From NCBI GenBank assembly GCA_027924585.1, contig BSBM01000424.1, positions 62,001-126,000 of the forward strand: 64,000 nt of DNA. The letters run 5' to 3'. This DNA is from Larix kaempferi (taxonomy: Eukaryota > Streptophyta > Pinopsida > Pinales > Pinaceae). A program made the position numbers and the translations under genes. The notes under the pieces are model-generated. The model was not told the DNA's origin. It worked only from the letters and a program-made list of their open reading frames with translations, and searched no databases. Position 1 is the stretch's first letter. Each line of letters starts with the position of its first letter. This document shows positions 20,168 to 32,371 of this stretch, piece after piece.

Positions 20168-22510
20168 ATGTGTGAAGGCAATAAGGTGGTGGACTTCCTT
20201 TCTAAGTGTTTAAGAGATTGTAGCTTTTTCTCTTTAGATGCAGACGAATACTATGGTGGAATGGTGACTGGTTGGAATCCTAATCTAAATGAAAATTATA
20301 TAAATTTTGTTCGTTCTAGAATTCTGGTAGAATTGGAAGTGAAAGAACTGCATCTGTCACTCAAACTACTCAATATCTACAGTCCTTATATCGACATAAA
20401 GGATTATTGGGACTCCCTCTAAAAAATGGGAGTCCTCAAGCAAACCAACCTTATTTTAGTGGGGCAACTGAACTTTACCTCATCTCTAAGGGAATTATGG
20501 GGAGACAAGGCTAGATTCGACTCCCAAGGAGATTATTTTTTCCACCTTCTTGATCAAAGCCATCTAATTGACCTAGAGCCCATTAAATTGGTTCCTACCT
20601 AGATAAATTCAGGTAGTGAAACAATCTCAAAGAGAATAGCTAGGTTTTTGGTCTCTAAATATCTTATAAATACCTCTCTCATCTTTAGACACTGGTAGGA
20701 ACTGATGATTCGATTTTAATTTTTGATGAAAATGGACAAAGGCAAGGTGAAGCTTCCTAGTCCTTTAAAATTCAATCATGTCTGGCAATAGGAAGAAGGA
20801 TTTAGAAATATGATCCTTTTTCTTGGAAGCATGTAGATCGATCGAAGGAGTTTATGGCCACACAACAATTCATCGACTCCATTAAATAGATTACGTCGGT
20901 TATGAAAGCTTGGAATATTAGATTCAAAGCTCGATCTTAGAAGGACCTCAAGGAAACAAAGGAAAATATTATAAGTATCTTCACAAGCAATTGACTAGGT
21001 TTTCTAACAGATGAAGAGATGTATTCTCTAAAGCACTTGGAGGACAAAAATAAATACCTTTTGGACAAGGAAGAAACTACCTTGAAGTTGAAGAGAGGAC
21101 TTACGTGACTGAAGGAAGGTGACATAAATACAATTTTTTTCACAACCATGCGAATTATCGCCGACATTTGAATAACATATGGGATCTCAAGTTCTTGAAT
21201 GGAGATGCATTTAGCCCGTTTAAGGATAAAGAGGAGGTCACCAAACTTCATTTCTCTTCCTTATTCAGAGAACCTTAAGAGTGCCAAATAGGCGAGATTA
21301 TGGAAACTTTGAAATTGGTTCCCTGCATGATCTCTGAAGACCAAAACGAAGCTTTAAAGGAGGAAGTCACAACTGAAGAAATTGAAACCACGTTGAAATC
21401 CTTCAATAGAGGGAGAGTCTAGGTCTCGATGGCCTTTTGGTCGAATTTTACTTTTGATTTATTAAAGAAGGCTCTTCTGCTGGTTGTGAATGAATCCAAA
21501 ATTGTAGGAAAAGTCATAGGGGATTTGAACTATACCTTTCTCACTCATGTAGATTGCTTAGAAGATTTCAAACCTATATCTATTTGTAACGTAGTTTACA
21601 AGCTGATTTCAAAACTCATTGGTAATATATTAAAGGGAATATTGTCAGGTTTTATCTCAGAAGAACAATTCATCTTTCTACATCACCGACAAATCCATGA
21701 CACAATGGTTAGGGATCAGGAAGGGATGCATTTGATTAAATCCAAAAGTATGAAAGTGACAATTTTCAAGATTGACCTATCTAAAGCATTTGATAAAGTG
21801 AGTTTCATCAGAATTATTCTTACTCAAATGGGAATGAATCTTCAGATTATCAATTGGATTATGCCCTGTATCCAATCAATGCCATTTGTAGTCCTGATCA
21901 ATGGATTGCCATCTGAATTTTTTAGAGCCTCCAGTGGTCTTTGACTAGGCTATGCATTATTTCCCTTTCTCTTTCTACTTGTTGTAGAAGCTCTTGGTTT
22001 GGTGATTAAGGAGGCAAAAGAGAAGGGGGAACAAAAGGGAATCAAATTTCCAATACTGAGACAATCTCTCACCTTTTGTTCGTGGACGAGATTTTGATTT
22101 TTGGCAATGGTAATGAACTGGAAATTTGTATTATCAAGGACATATTACAAAGATATTGTCCCACCACATGCATGGAAATAATCTCTCTAAGTCCTCTATT
22201 TATACCAATGAAGTTCCAAAAGCATTGGCAAACATTTTCAAAGATCTGCTCTCAATAACAGTATTAGAGATAAAAAAATGGGTTCAAATACTTAGATTTT
22301 TGCCTCAAACTGATCAATTATAGTTTTAAGGACTAGATCTAGCTATTTAAAAAAATTGAAGCCAGAGTGTTTGTATGGGTCAACAGATGGCTCTCGTGGG
22401 GAGGAAAATTAATCTTGATCAAGTCGGTCTTAGAAAGTATTCTAGTCTACTAGATGGGCATTTCAAAAATCCCACAAGGAATATTGTAAAAAATAAGGAA
22501 AAATGCTTTA
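20168..22510 (+). pseudogene. L1 ORF2 (endonuclease and RT), broken
   Basis: The apurinic-like endonuclease part includes VTGWNPN, LLNIYSPYIDIKDYW and a GQLNFT motif where G-G-D-F/L-N-F is usual (about 20460), then SLRELWGDKARFD. The RT part (about 21429-22310) includes SEEQFIFLHHRQIHD, FKIDLSKAFDKVS (about 21770) and PFLFLLVVEALG. The catalytic F-x-D-D box reads FVDEI (about 22078), so the second Asp is lost. The thumb motif SWGGKLILIKSVLESILVY is at about 22395. Many stops. Confidence 0.78.
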
Positions 22511-24372
22511 GCTTTTTATAGACATGTAGTAGATCAACAGAAGAGAGATCCAAATCCTAAAGAAACAGTTGGAGTTCTTGCCTTGAAAACGAGATCATGA
22601 CGTCATGAGATCGATGCGATGTTCTATGTGAGAGTAAATACGCTTATATTCATTCTTTTTTCATTCTAATTAGGAAATGAGAACTGACATATGAACCGAC
22701 ACACTTCCTACAATGGGGAAATTGATCTTCCTCAAGATCAATCAACAAGGGCAACGCATATCAATGCAATATTGGTTTGGTATTTTACAAAAGTGGTAAA
22801 CAATGTCATTCAAAACTTGTAGAAAATCTGTAGAGTCCCATCATTTTAAGTGGATTAAAAACAACAAGTGTTCTATTGTCTTTCTTCTCTCCATGATGAC
22901 GCCCAAAAACTCAAAATGAACAATTAGACCATAAGAACAAAAATCAATGTCTAGAGAGATTGTAATAACTCAATCATGTTGCACATTTGGCATACCTTAA
23001 TTGAAGACTCCACTGGTACTGATGTCCCATTGTTGGATTGCATAGGATAGAATTATGCTTGTTAGGTCAATGAAAAGAGAAAATAAATAGACTACACAAG
23101 ATATAAGTATGGCTAGCATGAAAACGACAATAAATAAGAACATCCCGGTGAGAAGAGTATGGTGTTTATATATATTTTATGTTTAAATAAGCGATTGCAC
23201 AAAATATCGAGCATCTATAAGGAAAACATGATGCCTATTGCATTGGAAATACGACTAAAGAGAACTCTATATGTAGGTTAGGAAATTGAAATGACTCACC
23301 TTCCATAGGTGCTAGAATGTAAACCTTCCCAACTATAGGTATCCACACTAGAAGAGGTGCCATTTATCCAGTTTCAAAGAACATTTGGAGGAACTACAAA
23401 ACATGACTTGATTTCTAAAAGGGTGATCCCATTTACCAATAGAGCATTAACGCCACAAAACTGTGCATGGAATCCACTAAAATAGTGGACATTATTTAAG
23501 ACAAGAACAAACTATAGTTTGTAATCTTATCTTTCTGAGTGGAAATTGGTTAAATGGAGTTGAAAGATATGGTCAAAGTAGATAGATTGAATGAAGCGAT
23601 TCTTGACAGTGCTACAGCGTCAAAACACGATTTCTCATGGGGTTGTAATCAAAACATGATTTCTTGTGAGGTTGTAATCAGATGAGGACACTAAAATGAT
23701 ATTAATAAGTGTATCTTTAAAGTGATGGATAATAGTTTTCTATCACTTTTCTTAATTTTTCCTACTAGACAAACTATCTTCAAGCAATTTCATCCCAAGA
23801 TTCAAACATAATAAAAGAAAACCAAGGTACGAAATACTCCAATGCATTTTAACAAAGGCACAAAAATAGGGATGACAAGTCATCCTCAGCATGAAAGAGA
23901 GGAGATAAACCCCTATCAGAGAAGATTTGAGATTCTAAAATTGCTTGGGAGAACAACTTTATTGGATTGGTTTCAAAATTATCGGGATTATGGATGATAA
24001 CCCTTCAAACCATGAACATGGTACACGATACAATTGGGATCTCTTCAGTCCGTCAACAGTGTACAATTAACATATTTATGAGGATGGTCTTATCTCCACC
24101 TAAATTAAGTTTAGCACATCATATCTTCACCATCTAAATATATATTGTTTTTGAAATATAGTTTTTTCAAAACCCATATAAATTTATCTGGATCGATCGT
24201 TAATGTCTATCTTTGATTTAAAATTTGACTCAATTTAAATTTGGATATGTGAAATGTTAAAAGGATTCAAAGATTGAAATCTTTAAAATATAAATAATTT
24301 TGATAACAAAATAATCAAAAAGGTTTATACAAGGCTTTCGTTTTGAAATAATTCTTTAAAAAATTTAGTTAA
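22511..24372. other. No recognisable gene
   Basis: AT-rich sequence without domains or obvious repeats. The right end merges into the tandem Helitron-related block. Confidence 0.45.
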
Positions 24373-24454
24373 AAATTAGAATTATGTATTTATATATTAT
24401 AAAATAAAATAAATTTATTATAAATATTATTACTATTTTAATCAAAGTGTGTGT

Positions 24455-24800
24455 CTATATATATAAGATTGAAATCTGTGCATTAGGAAAATACAATATG
24501 ATCTAATAGTATCCATGAGATGGATTGAATTTAGTGATATTATATTTTGCATGATACCATTTTTGGATTGTTTTTATTTCAGTGATTGGTTCTTAAAGAT
24601 CTTCCTATGATGCATTGATTTTAGTGTATCATTCCATGTTATAAGGTATTCAATATAGTCATGTCTCTTCCTAATGAAAATACTAATTATGACGAGGTTA
24701 AGGACTAAGAAGGTCAATGCGACAAGTTAGACAACATAGAGAGAATGAGTCACTTGAAAAATTTAAATAATGAAGAAGAAAAAATCATGGACAACAAAGA
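24455..24800 (+). repeat. Internal subrepeat 1 (5' exon-like block), unit A
   Basis: From ATGATCTAATAGTATCC to the MSLPNENTNYDEV-like start (ATG 24661) and KNLNNEEEKI. It is a diverged copy of the block at about 25210-25520, offset about 725 bp. The equivalent block in unit B starts about 26435, with its ATG at 26640. Confidence 0.8.
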
Positions 24801-25385
24801 TTGCAGAGAGGGATTTATGCCATTGCTAAGTCCAATTCCTTCATGCTTTGAGAACCATATAAAGAAGTATTGGGAGACATCATAGTTTTATTCTTTGGAA
24901 TTTTTACATTTTATCATATTTAAAATTTCGTTTTAAATATTTAGGTAACACATAATTTCTTATCGTAGGTTATATGAACATTATATTATATGGTATATTT
25001 ACGATTACATTAAATGTATTTTATAAAATACAAATTGTAGATTGTACTCTCACACTCATGTCAATGGAGTCTGAACATGCATGGTGCATTTAAAAAAATT
25101 GTGCTTGCGCTTGAGACATTGGAGTGTGAATTTGCATGGTCTTTAGATGGAGATTTGCGTTATGATCTAAAAAAATTCCCTTAATTTCCCTTAATTTCAA
25201 TTATGTACATTGTAAAATGAAATATGATCTAATAGTATTGTTAAGATGCATTGATTTCAATGATATTACATTTTGTATGATATCATTATTAGATTGCTTT
25301 GATTTCAACATTTGGTTCTTAAATATCTTCCTTAGTGCATTGATTTCAGTGCTTCATTTTATGTTACAGGGTATTCAATATAATC

Positions 25386-26290
25386 ATGTCTTCTTCTAAT
25401 GAAAATACTAATTATGATGAGGTTGACAGAATACCAATGTCAGTGTGACAATAGGTTAAAAAACATAGAGAGAATGAATCACTTGAATAATTGAAAGAAG
25501 GAAGAAGAAAATATTTGAATGACATAAATTGGAAAGGCATAATCATTCCCAACAAAAGACTAGAACAAAAGGAAGACCAAAGAAAATGCAATGCTGAAAT
25601 AAAAGGGGCACAATGGAATAATAAGAAAAAGAAGTATGGAAGATATAGTGGAAAACATTGCAAATATTTCCCATACTAATAGAAGAAATATGGTGTCAAA
25701 TGAAGAACTTCAAACTAACACAACAAATGAAAAAAGAAAATAAAACCACAACACATTATAAAGAACTTCAAACTACAACAATAAGCTGTGAAGAACAAGT
25801 TATTGCACATCAAAAATTTCATACAAGAATTGATCGATTGGCTCGTCCTCAAATGTGCTATGTGTGTGAAGAGTCTTATTTTGGAATACATGTGGCCAAT
25901 ACTGATACAGGTCCAATGTGTATGGGATGTAAACAAGAGGGGAGTAGACATAGATTTTTAGATCAAAATTATATGGACCCAGTACTACAACCAAAAGTCC
26001 TTGTAGATCTAACACACATTGAAGAGATGTTGATAACATGTGTCAGTCCAATTTTGCAAGTTATGCATTCAATAGGTGGCTAATTCAAGTATAGAGGACA
26101 CACCATTATATTTCCTCAAAAAATTAAAAAATGTTGTCAATATATTGCCACAACATATTAAAGAGCTTGATATGATGATCGTTGTTCACAAAAAATGGCA
26201 ATGAACCAATTATAATTTCACTGATTGAATGTATGAGGTCGAATGCAAACCCATTTATTTACAATGCACCACTTTGATGATGCAAATATT
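25386..26290 (+). pseudogene. Helitron helicase N-terminal fragment, copy A
   Basis: After a splice-acceptor-like TTACAG at about 25370, the frame begins MSSSNENTNYDEV (25386). It continues with a basic, lysine-rich stretch (HRENESL), then the DUF6570-type N-terminal domain of Helitron helicase-like proteins. That domain has a cysteine pair (CYVCEESYFGIHV), a second pair (CMGCKQ), NYMDPVLQPKVLVDLTHIEE, and ISPILQVMHSIGG with ACVSP-like context. It goes on after a stop and frameshift to GHTIIFPQ and YNFTD. Only this N-terminal portion exists; Rep and helicase domains are absent. In-frame TGA and TAG codons near 25450-25490 disable it. Confidence 0.75.
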
Positions 26291-27355
26291 TTTTCGAAGT
26301 TTTGGATGAAATGGTTTCAATGTATTTATATATTATAAAATTAGAATCATGTATTTATATATTATAAAATAAAATAAAATATAATAAATTTATTATAAAT
26401 ATTATTATTTTAATCAAAGTGTATATATATATATATAAAATTGAAATCCGTGCATTAGGAAAATACAACATGATCTAATAGTATCCGTAAGATGGATTGA
26501 ATTTAATGATATTACATTTTGCATGATACCATTTTTGGATTGCTTTTATTTCAGCGATTGGTTCTTACTTCTTAAAGATCTTCCTATGATGCATTGATTT
26601 TAGTGTATCATTCCATGTTACAGAGTATTCAATATAATCATGTCTCCTCCTAATGAAAATACTAATTATGATGAGGTTAAGGGCTAAGAAGGTCAATGCG
26701 ACAAGTTAGAAAACATAGAGAGAATGAGTCACTTGAAAAATTTAAATAATGAAGAAGAAAAAATCACGGGCAACAAAGATTGCAGAGAGGGATTTATGCC
26801 ATTGCTAAGTCCAATTTGTTCATGCTTCGAGAACCATATAAAGAAGTATTGGGAGATATCACAGTTTTATTCTTTGGAATTTTTACATTTGATCATATTT
26901 AAAATTTCGTTTTAAATATTTAGGTAAGACATAATTTCTTATCGTAGGTTATATGATACATTATATTATATGGTATATTTACAATTACATTAAATGTATT
27001 TTATAAAATACAAATTGTAGATTGTCCTCTCACACTCATGTCAATGGAGTATGAACATGCATGGTGCATTTAAAAAAATTGTGCTTGCGCTTGAGACATT
27101 GGAGTGTGAATTTGCATGGTCTTTAGATGGAGATTTGCGTTATGATCTAAAAAATTTCCCTTAATTTCAATTATGTACATTGTAAAATGAAATATGATCT
27201 AATAGTATTGTTAAGATGCATTGATTTCAATGATATTACATTTTGTATGATATCATTATTAGATTGCTTTGATTTCAACATTTGGTTCTTAAATATCTTC
27301 CTTAGTGCATTGATTTTAGTGCTTCATTTTATGTTACAGGGTATTCAATATAATC

Positions 27356-28262
27356 ATGTTTTCTTCTAATGAAAATACTAATTATGATGAGGCTGAAGGA
27401 ATAACAATGTCAGTGTGACAACGAGTTAAAAAACATAGAGAGAATGAATCACTTGAATAATTGAAAGAACGAAGAAGAAAAGATTTGAATGACATAAATT
27501 GCAAGGGCATAATCATTCCCAACAAAAGACTCTAGAACAAAAGGAAGACCAAAGAAAATGCAATGCTGAAATAAAAGGGGCACAATGTATTAATAAGAAA
27601 AAGAAGTATGGAAGATATAGTGGAAAACACTGCAAATACTGTCCATACTAATAGAAGAAATATGGTGTCAAATGAAGAACTTCAAACTAATACAACAAAT
27701 GAAAAAAGAAAATAAAACCACAACACATTATAAAGAACTTCAAACTACAACAATAAGCTATGAAGAACAAGTTATTGCACATAAAAAATTTCATACAAGA
27801 ATGGATTGATTGGCTCATCTTCAAATGTGCTATGTGTGTGAAGAGTCTTATTTTGGAATACATGTGGTCAATACTGATACATGTCCAATGTGTATGGGAT
27901 GTAAACAAGAGGGGAGTAGACATAGATTTTTAGATCAAAATTATATGGACCCAGTACTACAACCACAAGTCCTTGTAGATCTAACACATGTTGAAGAGAT
28001 GTTGATAACATGTGTCAGTCCAATTTTGCAAGTTATGCATTCAATAGGTGGCTAATTCAAGTATAGAGGACACACCATTATCTTTCCTCAAAAAATTAAA
28101 AAATGTTGTCAATATATTGCCACGAGATATTAAAGAGCTTGATGTGATGATCGTTGTTCACAAAAAATGGCAATGAACCAATTATAATTTCACTGATCGA
28201 ATGTATGAGGTCGAATGCAAACCCATTTATTTACAATGCACCACTTTGATGATGCAAATATT
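27356..28262 (+). pseudogene. Helitron helicase N-terminal fragment, copy B
   Basis: Near-identical to copy A, 1970 bp downstream, with the same TGA after MSV and the same TAA/TGA before the basic stretch. Differences include LQMCYVCEE versus PQMCYVCEE and VNTDTCP versus ANTDTGP. Shared lesions show that the sequence was already dead when it was duplicated. Confidence 0.75.
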
Positions 28263-28346
28263 TTTTCTAAGTTTTGGATGAAATGATTTCAATGTGGTGA
28301 TTCTATTTTTTAAAAACATTGTTTTGATGCGGCCACTGCGATTGGA

Positions 28347-28517
28347 ACCAGCATAGATCCATCTTAACTCCGACTCTATCAAGTGCTGAGAGGGATCAAA
28401 TCCCTTGAGGTGCAAACCTATTCTTAAGATTAGAACTCTAAAAGAGGTTTATACCTCAATGGAATTGATCCCTTTCGATGCTTGATAGAGCCAAGGTCAA
28501 TATGGATCTATGTTGGT
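28347..28517. repeat. Foldback element with ~70-bp inverted arms
   Basis: The left arm starts ACCAGCATAGATCCATCTTAA. The right arm ends with its imperfect reverse complement (ATGGATCTATGTTGGT at 28517). Both arms carry the GATCCCTCTCGA(C)xCTTGATAGAG core in opposite orientation. About 171 bp in total, MITE-like. No target duplication recognised. Confidence 0.75.
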
Positions 28518-29247
28518 CTTTATTTTCTATCATTTATATAATAATTTATTGTGTTATGTGATTTTGTAAAGAAAATAAAAATGTGTTATATGGTTTTGTA
28601 AAGCAAAAAAAATGATGATTGATCCATTAGATTTTATAAATCAAAGAAAATAATGGTTGATGCATTAACTAAAAACAAGTAAAGTCAGTAGAGTAAGTTT
28701 CTTTCTATATACATGTGTGTGTGAAATTATACATAGATAAAGAAGATTAAAGAGGAGATTGGTGGAAATGAACTTTCTATTTCTTTCTACAAGTTTTGTT
28801 GGTTTATTTTATTTCAATTTTAATTTTTTTTTCTAAAATATAATGTTTGTTATATATTTTTCATTTCCCAAAACACTAATAATTTAAATGATAATGATAA
28901 ATTTTCCTTCTTCAAAATCACATAATTTTCAAATTATCGATTTTTCAAAATTACACCATTTATTCAAATTCCACATTACTAATTTTTTATCTTTTAGAAT
29001 TATAACGATGATTCTTCATAATTCTAATATTTTTTTGCGTCTCAGATCCTGCTAGAGCTAGCTATCAACGCATGCCTGGAGCTTATTTTCCTTGCGGTGT
29101 GGTGCAGTAGGCATCGTACCCAGGCTACTCTCGGCCTATGTGGATAGAGTTGTGAGAGGAAACAATGGATAGTTTCCAGAGTTTGTGGGTAGAGGTTGCC
29201 TATAGCTATTGACGTTGAGTTCGTTTTGCTGTTGGGTTGTGCAAAAA
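28518..29247. other. No recognisable gene
   Basis: AT-rich sequence. The right part (about 29040-29247) changes to a more GC-balanced composition and is probably the 5' untranslated region of the LINE fragment that follows. Confidence 0.45.
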
Positions 29248-29800
29248 ATGGGCGATCTAGATGAGCTCTAGGCATTCAAGGCACTCATCCAGACCTCTAA
29301 GCCTATTACAAAATCCTTTGAACTTTCCTAAAAAAAAGTTTGTCAAAAAATTGGATGGAATACCTTCAATGGATCTCTCTCCCTCCGATCCATGTAAGAA
29401 AGCACTTGCTCTCTAAAAAAGCACTCATTTTAAAGTTCATTGGGATTTGGCCTATCCCAAAAGCAATGGAACTTTGGATCATAGAGCACTAGACCCCCAT
29501 GCTGTAGGGTTAGGTAATTATTTTTGTTTCTGGAAGGGGTTACTTTGTTTTCCTATTTCTACATAGAGATTGTAGAGATTTGGTATTTAGATCTAGACCC
29601 TTTTTCATGGGTTCAAGAGAAATGTTTCATGCCTCTTGGTTTCTCGATTTTAACCTAGATGCATAGATAATAGTTGCACCTGTTTGGGTAAGGATTCCTC
29701 ATCTCCCTCTTCATATTTGGGGGAAAAACTCACACATGGACATTGGCAAGAAGCTGGGACGTTTTTGTGAAGTTACAATATTAATATTTTGATGCTTGGT
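29248..29800 (+). pseudogene. L1 ORF1 fragment (DUF4283)
   Basis: Starts MGDLDEL at 29248. Across shifting frames it gives FKALIQTSKPITKSFELS, then GYFVFLFLHRDCRDLVF...PFFMGSREMFHASWF. It ends with the DUF4283 C-terminal signature APVWVRIPHLPLHIWGxx (about 29668-29720) and DIGKKLGRF. At least five stops. It ends near 29800, just before the ParB-methyltransferase locus, whose true 5' end may overlap the tail of this ORF. Confidence 0.65.
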
Positions 29801-31088
29801 CACTTTTTTCAGAAGAAGCTCCGCGGCCATGGTTTCAAGTATCTGTGGCTAGGATTTTGAGGTTCCGCGACTAGGGTTCAGGGATCTACATGTTCACAGT
29901 AATGTTCCTCCAAGAGATTTGTTGGCGTGTGGGTTGCTGACGATGATGTTACTTCTGCTAGTAAGAGTAAGTGACACTCTTCTAAAAGACCTATGGATGA
30001 GGATGTTTCCATTCCTGATCAACAAGTTGTTCTTTTAGATACAACTGCTTCAAGACATAAAAGGAGGAGAGCAGATGTTCAATCCAATGTTGAAAATCAT
30101 AGTGAGAACTCGGGGGATAGTTTGGAAATCATTACTCTAGGTGGTGATCTAGATGATGGTGTTGTTAAGACAACACAAAATGCTATTCGAGATCGATTGT
30201 GTAGGGATAAGTTGGTTCACAATGGGCATACATTTGATTTAAATGTAAATAAACTTTATAGACACACATAAGACCAAGAGAATTATCAAATTAGGAAACC
30301 ACATCGCTTGCATGTTCATAACTTGAAAGCATTGATGAGGCACAATCCCTATGCACATGTGGTTGACTACTTAGTTCTTGTTGACGCAAAAGATGTTCCT
30401 ATTAGAGATGCATTTGAAGAATCAAAATGTTTTGATTACAAATACTATGTTTTGGGGGGAAATCATTCTGTGGAGGATAGAAGAGAACTGATGCAAGAGT
30501 TTCCCAAAAATCCTATTTTTCAAACAGTGAAATGCATCATTTACGCTGGTTTAACAGATGTGGAACAAAAACTATTGGCATGGGATCACAACACAGATAG
30601 TGACTATAGGATGTCCATGACATTCGTTCAAGGGTTAGATTTATCCACAATGAATTTGAACAAATATGCGGTGGGGATAGATCGAAAGTTGATGCATATT
30701 TCTGGAAACAATGTTGTATGGAAATATGTATCCCTATTAAAGAGGACAATGTGAAACATAAAGGTTTGAAAGGAAGTGATGCATTCGGAGCTGTAGACAA
30801 CTATTTTCAGTTGGCATTTAGAATGAGCCCCATATGGGATTTGATTGATGACATATTTAGCATGTGGGAGAATATTGGCATAAAAAATCAGAAGGTAAAA
30901 AAAAATAAAGCAGCTGCATGGAGCAGTGGTCAAGGAGGCCCTGATGTCAAGAATTTTCCAGAAGATATGACTATAACACCTTGGAGATCATTGCAAGGTG
31001 TGAAGGATGAAACATTTATATCTACAATACTATCGCGTGTAAAGTCAGGTGATTTATCCATGGAGGAAATGTGCAATGATTTTGAAAA

Positions 31089-31211
31089 GTAAGTTTAGAA
31101 GTTGTTTTTATTTTTTTAATTTTATTTTTTGAGTTTAAGATTTTTTATTAAATAATCACTGTGTTATTACTAGATGTCATTGTTAGCGCCATTTATTTTT
31201 ACATCGTGTAG
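31089..31211 (+). other. Predicted intron 1 of ParB-methyltransferase
   Basis: GTAAGT donor and GTGTAG acceptor. Removal keeps the frame from DFE into NHKVYMKIQED. Confidence 0.65.
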
Positions 31212-31347
31212 TCATAAGGTTTACATGAAAATACAAGAGGATATGGTTATAATGTTGGGTGAGAAGAGTTGGGATGATGTTAGATGCAACTATCCAGATT
31301 CAAGCTCCATGGAAAACTTAAAAGATTTTTTTGTTGCATACAAAAAA

Positions 31348-31438
31348 GTATGATGATTTATGATATTTTCTATTTGATTTATTTTTAAGTGAATTCATTT
31401 CTATTTGATTACTTATAGATATAATTTTGTTTTCAAAG
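31348..31438 (+). other. Predicted intron 2 of ParB-methyltransferase
   Basis: GTATGA donor; acceptor AAG after a TTTTGTTTTC tract. Phase 0 join of VAYKK to MSKKNTV. An upstream TATAG acceptor at 31418 would give an immediate stop. Confidence 0.55.
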
Positions 31439-31854
31439 ATGTCAAAGAAGAATACCGTACCGGAGTATTTCAAAATTCATATTCAAAGAGCCAAAATAGA
31501 ACGACAAAGAAGACAACGTCTTGCAAACGTTGAACTTAATGACGCCCTTGATCATCACGTTTGGAATGGGCTCGACACTGTGCAATATAAAGTGATTTTG
31601 GGTGATTGTGAAAACATTGCAAATCTTATTCCCAAAAAGGAGTACCCTAGTTATAGCAGATATCCCGCATGGATACAATATCAAAAACATCACTTATGAT
31701 TGTGAGCCTTATACATACCAGTAATTCATTAAAGTGATTTCGGGATTTATGGATGTCACAACATCACCCCTATGAAGATTTCTTGTTTTCCATTCAGATG
31801 TACAAGGAGGAGCAGTGCTAACAACCTTCAAGGATAAAACAAACAACTGTATTG

Positions 31855-31949
31855 GTAAGATATTTGTAGTATATTGTTAAACATTTGAATTTAGAAACCA
31901 AAATTATTTTTCTATAAGTTAATTAGATTCTTATCTATTTCTGTTACAG
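31855..31949 (+). other. Predicted intron 3 of ParB-methyltransferase
   Basis: GTAAGA donor and TTACAG acceptor. Splicing creates the Trp codon of the LYWHKPN motif across the junction. Confidence 0.7.
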
Positions 31950-32251
31950 GCATAAGCCTAACATTCGTAGCTCCAACACTGATCCATTTATGAGTAATAC
32001 TGAAAACATACATCTTGCATGTTGGACAAAAGATGAGACATATGAAACTCTTTTAATCAATGAAAATAGTGAAGGCAAATATAGTAAAATATTGTCATAT
32101 AATGCCGTGGTTAACAAGTTGACATATGAAGAAAGAGATTTGAAAGGAGAGACTATAAACATCTACCAGAAGCCACAAGCATTGATTAATGATCTCATAG
32201 ATACTTTTTCAAGAGAAGGAGATTGGGTTCTAGATTTGTTCTCGGGATCAT

Positions 32252-32371
32252 GTAATATTTCTGATATTACATATGAAATTAGTGTCGTAATCTAAATTCA
32301 GTAATATATATTTTTTAAATTTATGTTTCTTTATGTTTTTTAACTTTTTTTGTTTTGTATCTGGTGATTAG
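32252..32371 (+). other. Predicted intron 4 of ParB-methyltransferase
   Basis: GTAATA donor and ATTAG acceptor. Splicing joins LDLFSGS to CTTIACS, restoring the contiguous AdoMet-binding motif I. Confidence 0.75.

Larger units (their letters stand above)
17320..22510 (+). mobile_element. Decayed L1-type LINE, plus strand
   Basis: ORF1 (DUF4283 plus zinc knuckle) is followed by ORF2 (endonuclease then reverse transcriptase) in the correct order. Similarity stops in the RT thumb region near 22510, so zf-RVT and RNase H are missing. No poly-A tail or target duplication was found. ORF1 has been enlarged by tandem duplication, and the ORF1-ORF2 spacer contains a 91-bp duplication. Confidence 0.8.
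24373..28295 (+). repeat. Two ~1.97-kb tandem units carrying Helitron fragments
   Basis: Unit A is about 24373-26323 and unit B about 26324-28295. Corresponding points (25217/27187, 25386/27356) are 1970 bp apart. The units are very similar, with few substitutions and small indels, including shared stop codons. The junction is visible near 26320, where the unit end (TTTCAATGT) runs straight into the AT-rich unit start (ATTTATATATTATAAAATTAG). Confidence 0.92.

Noticed and set aside
24373-28295. Complete autonomous Helitron
   Set aside because: Only the N-terminal DUF6570-like part is present; no Rep HUH motif, helicase motifs or terminal CTRR hairpin was recognised.
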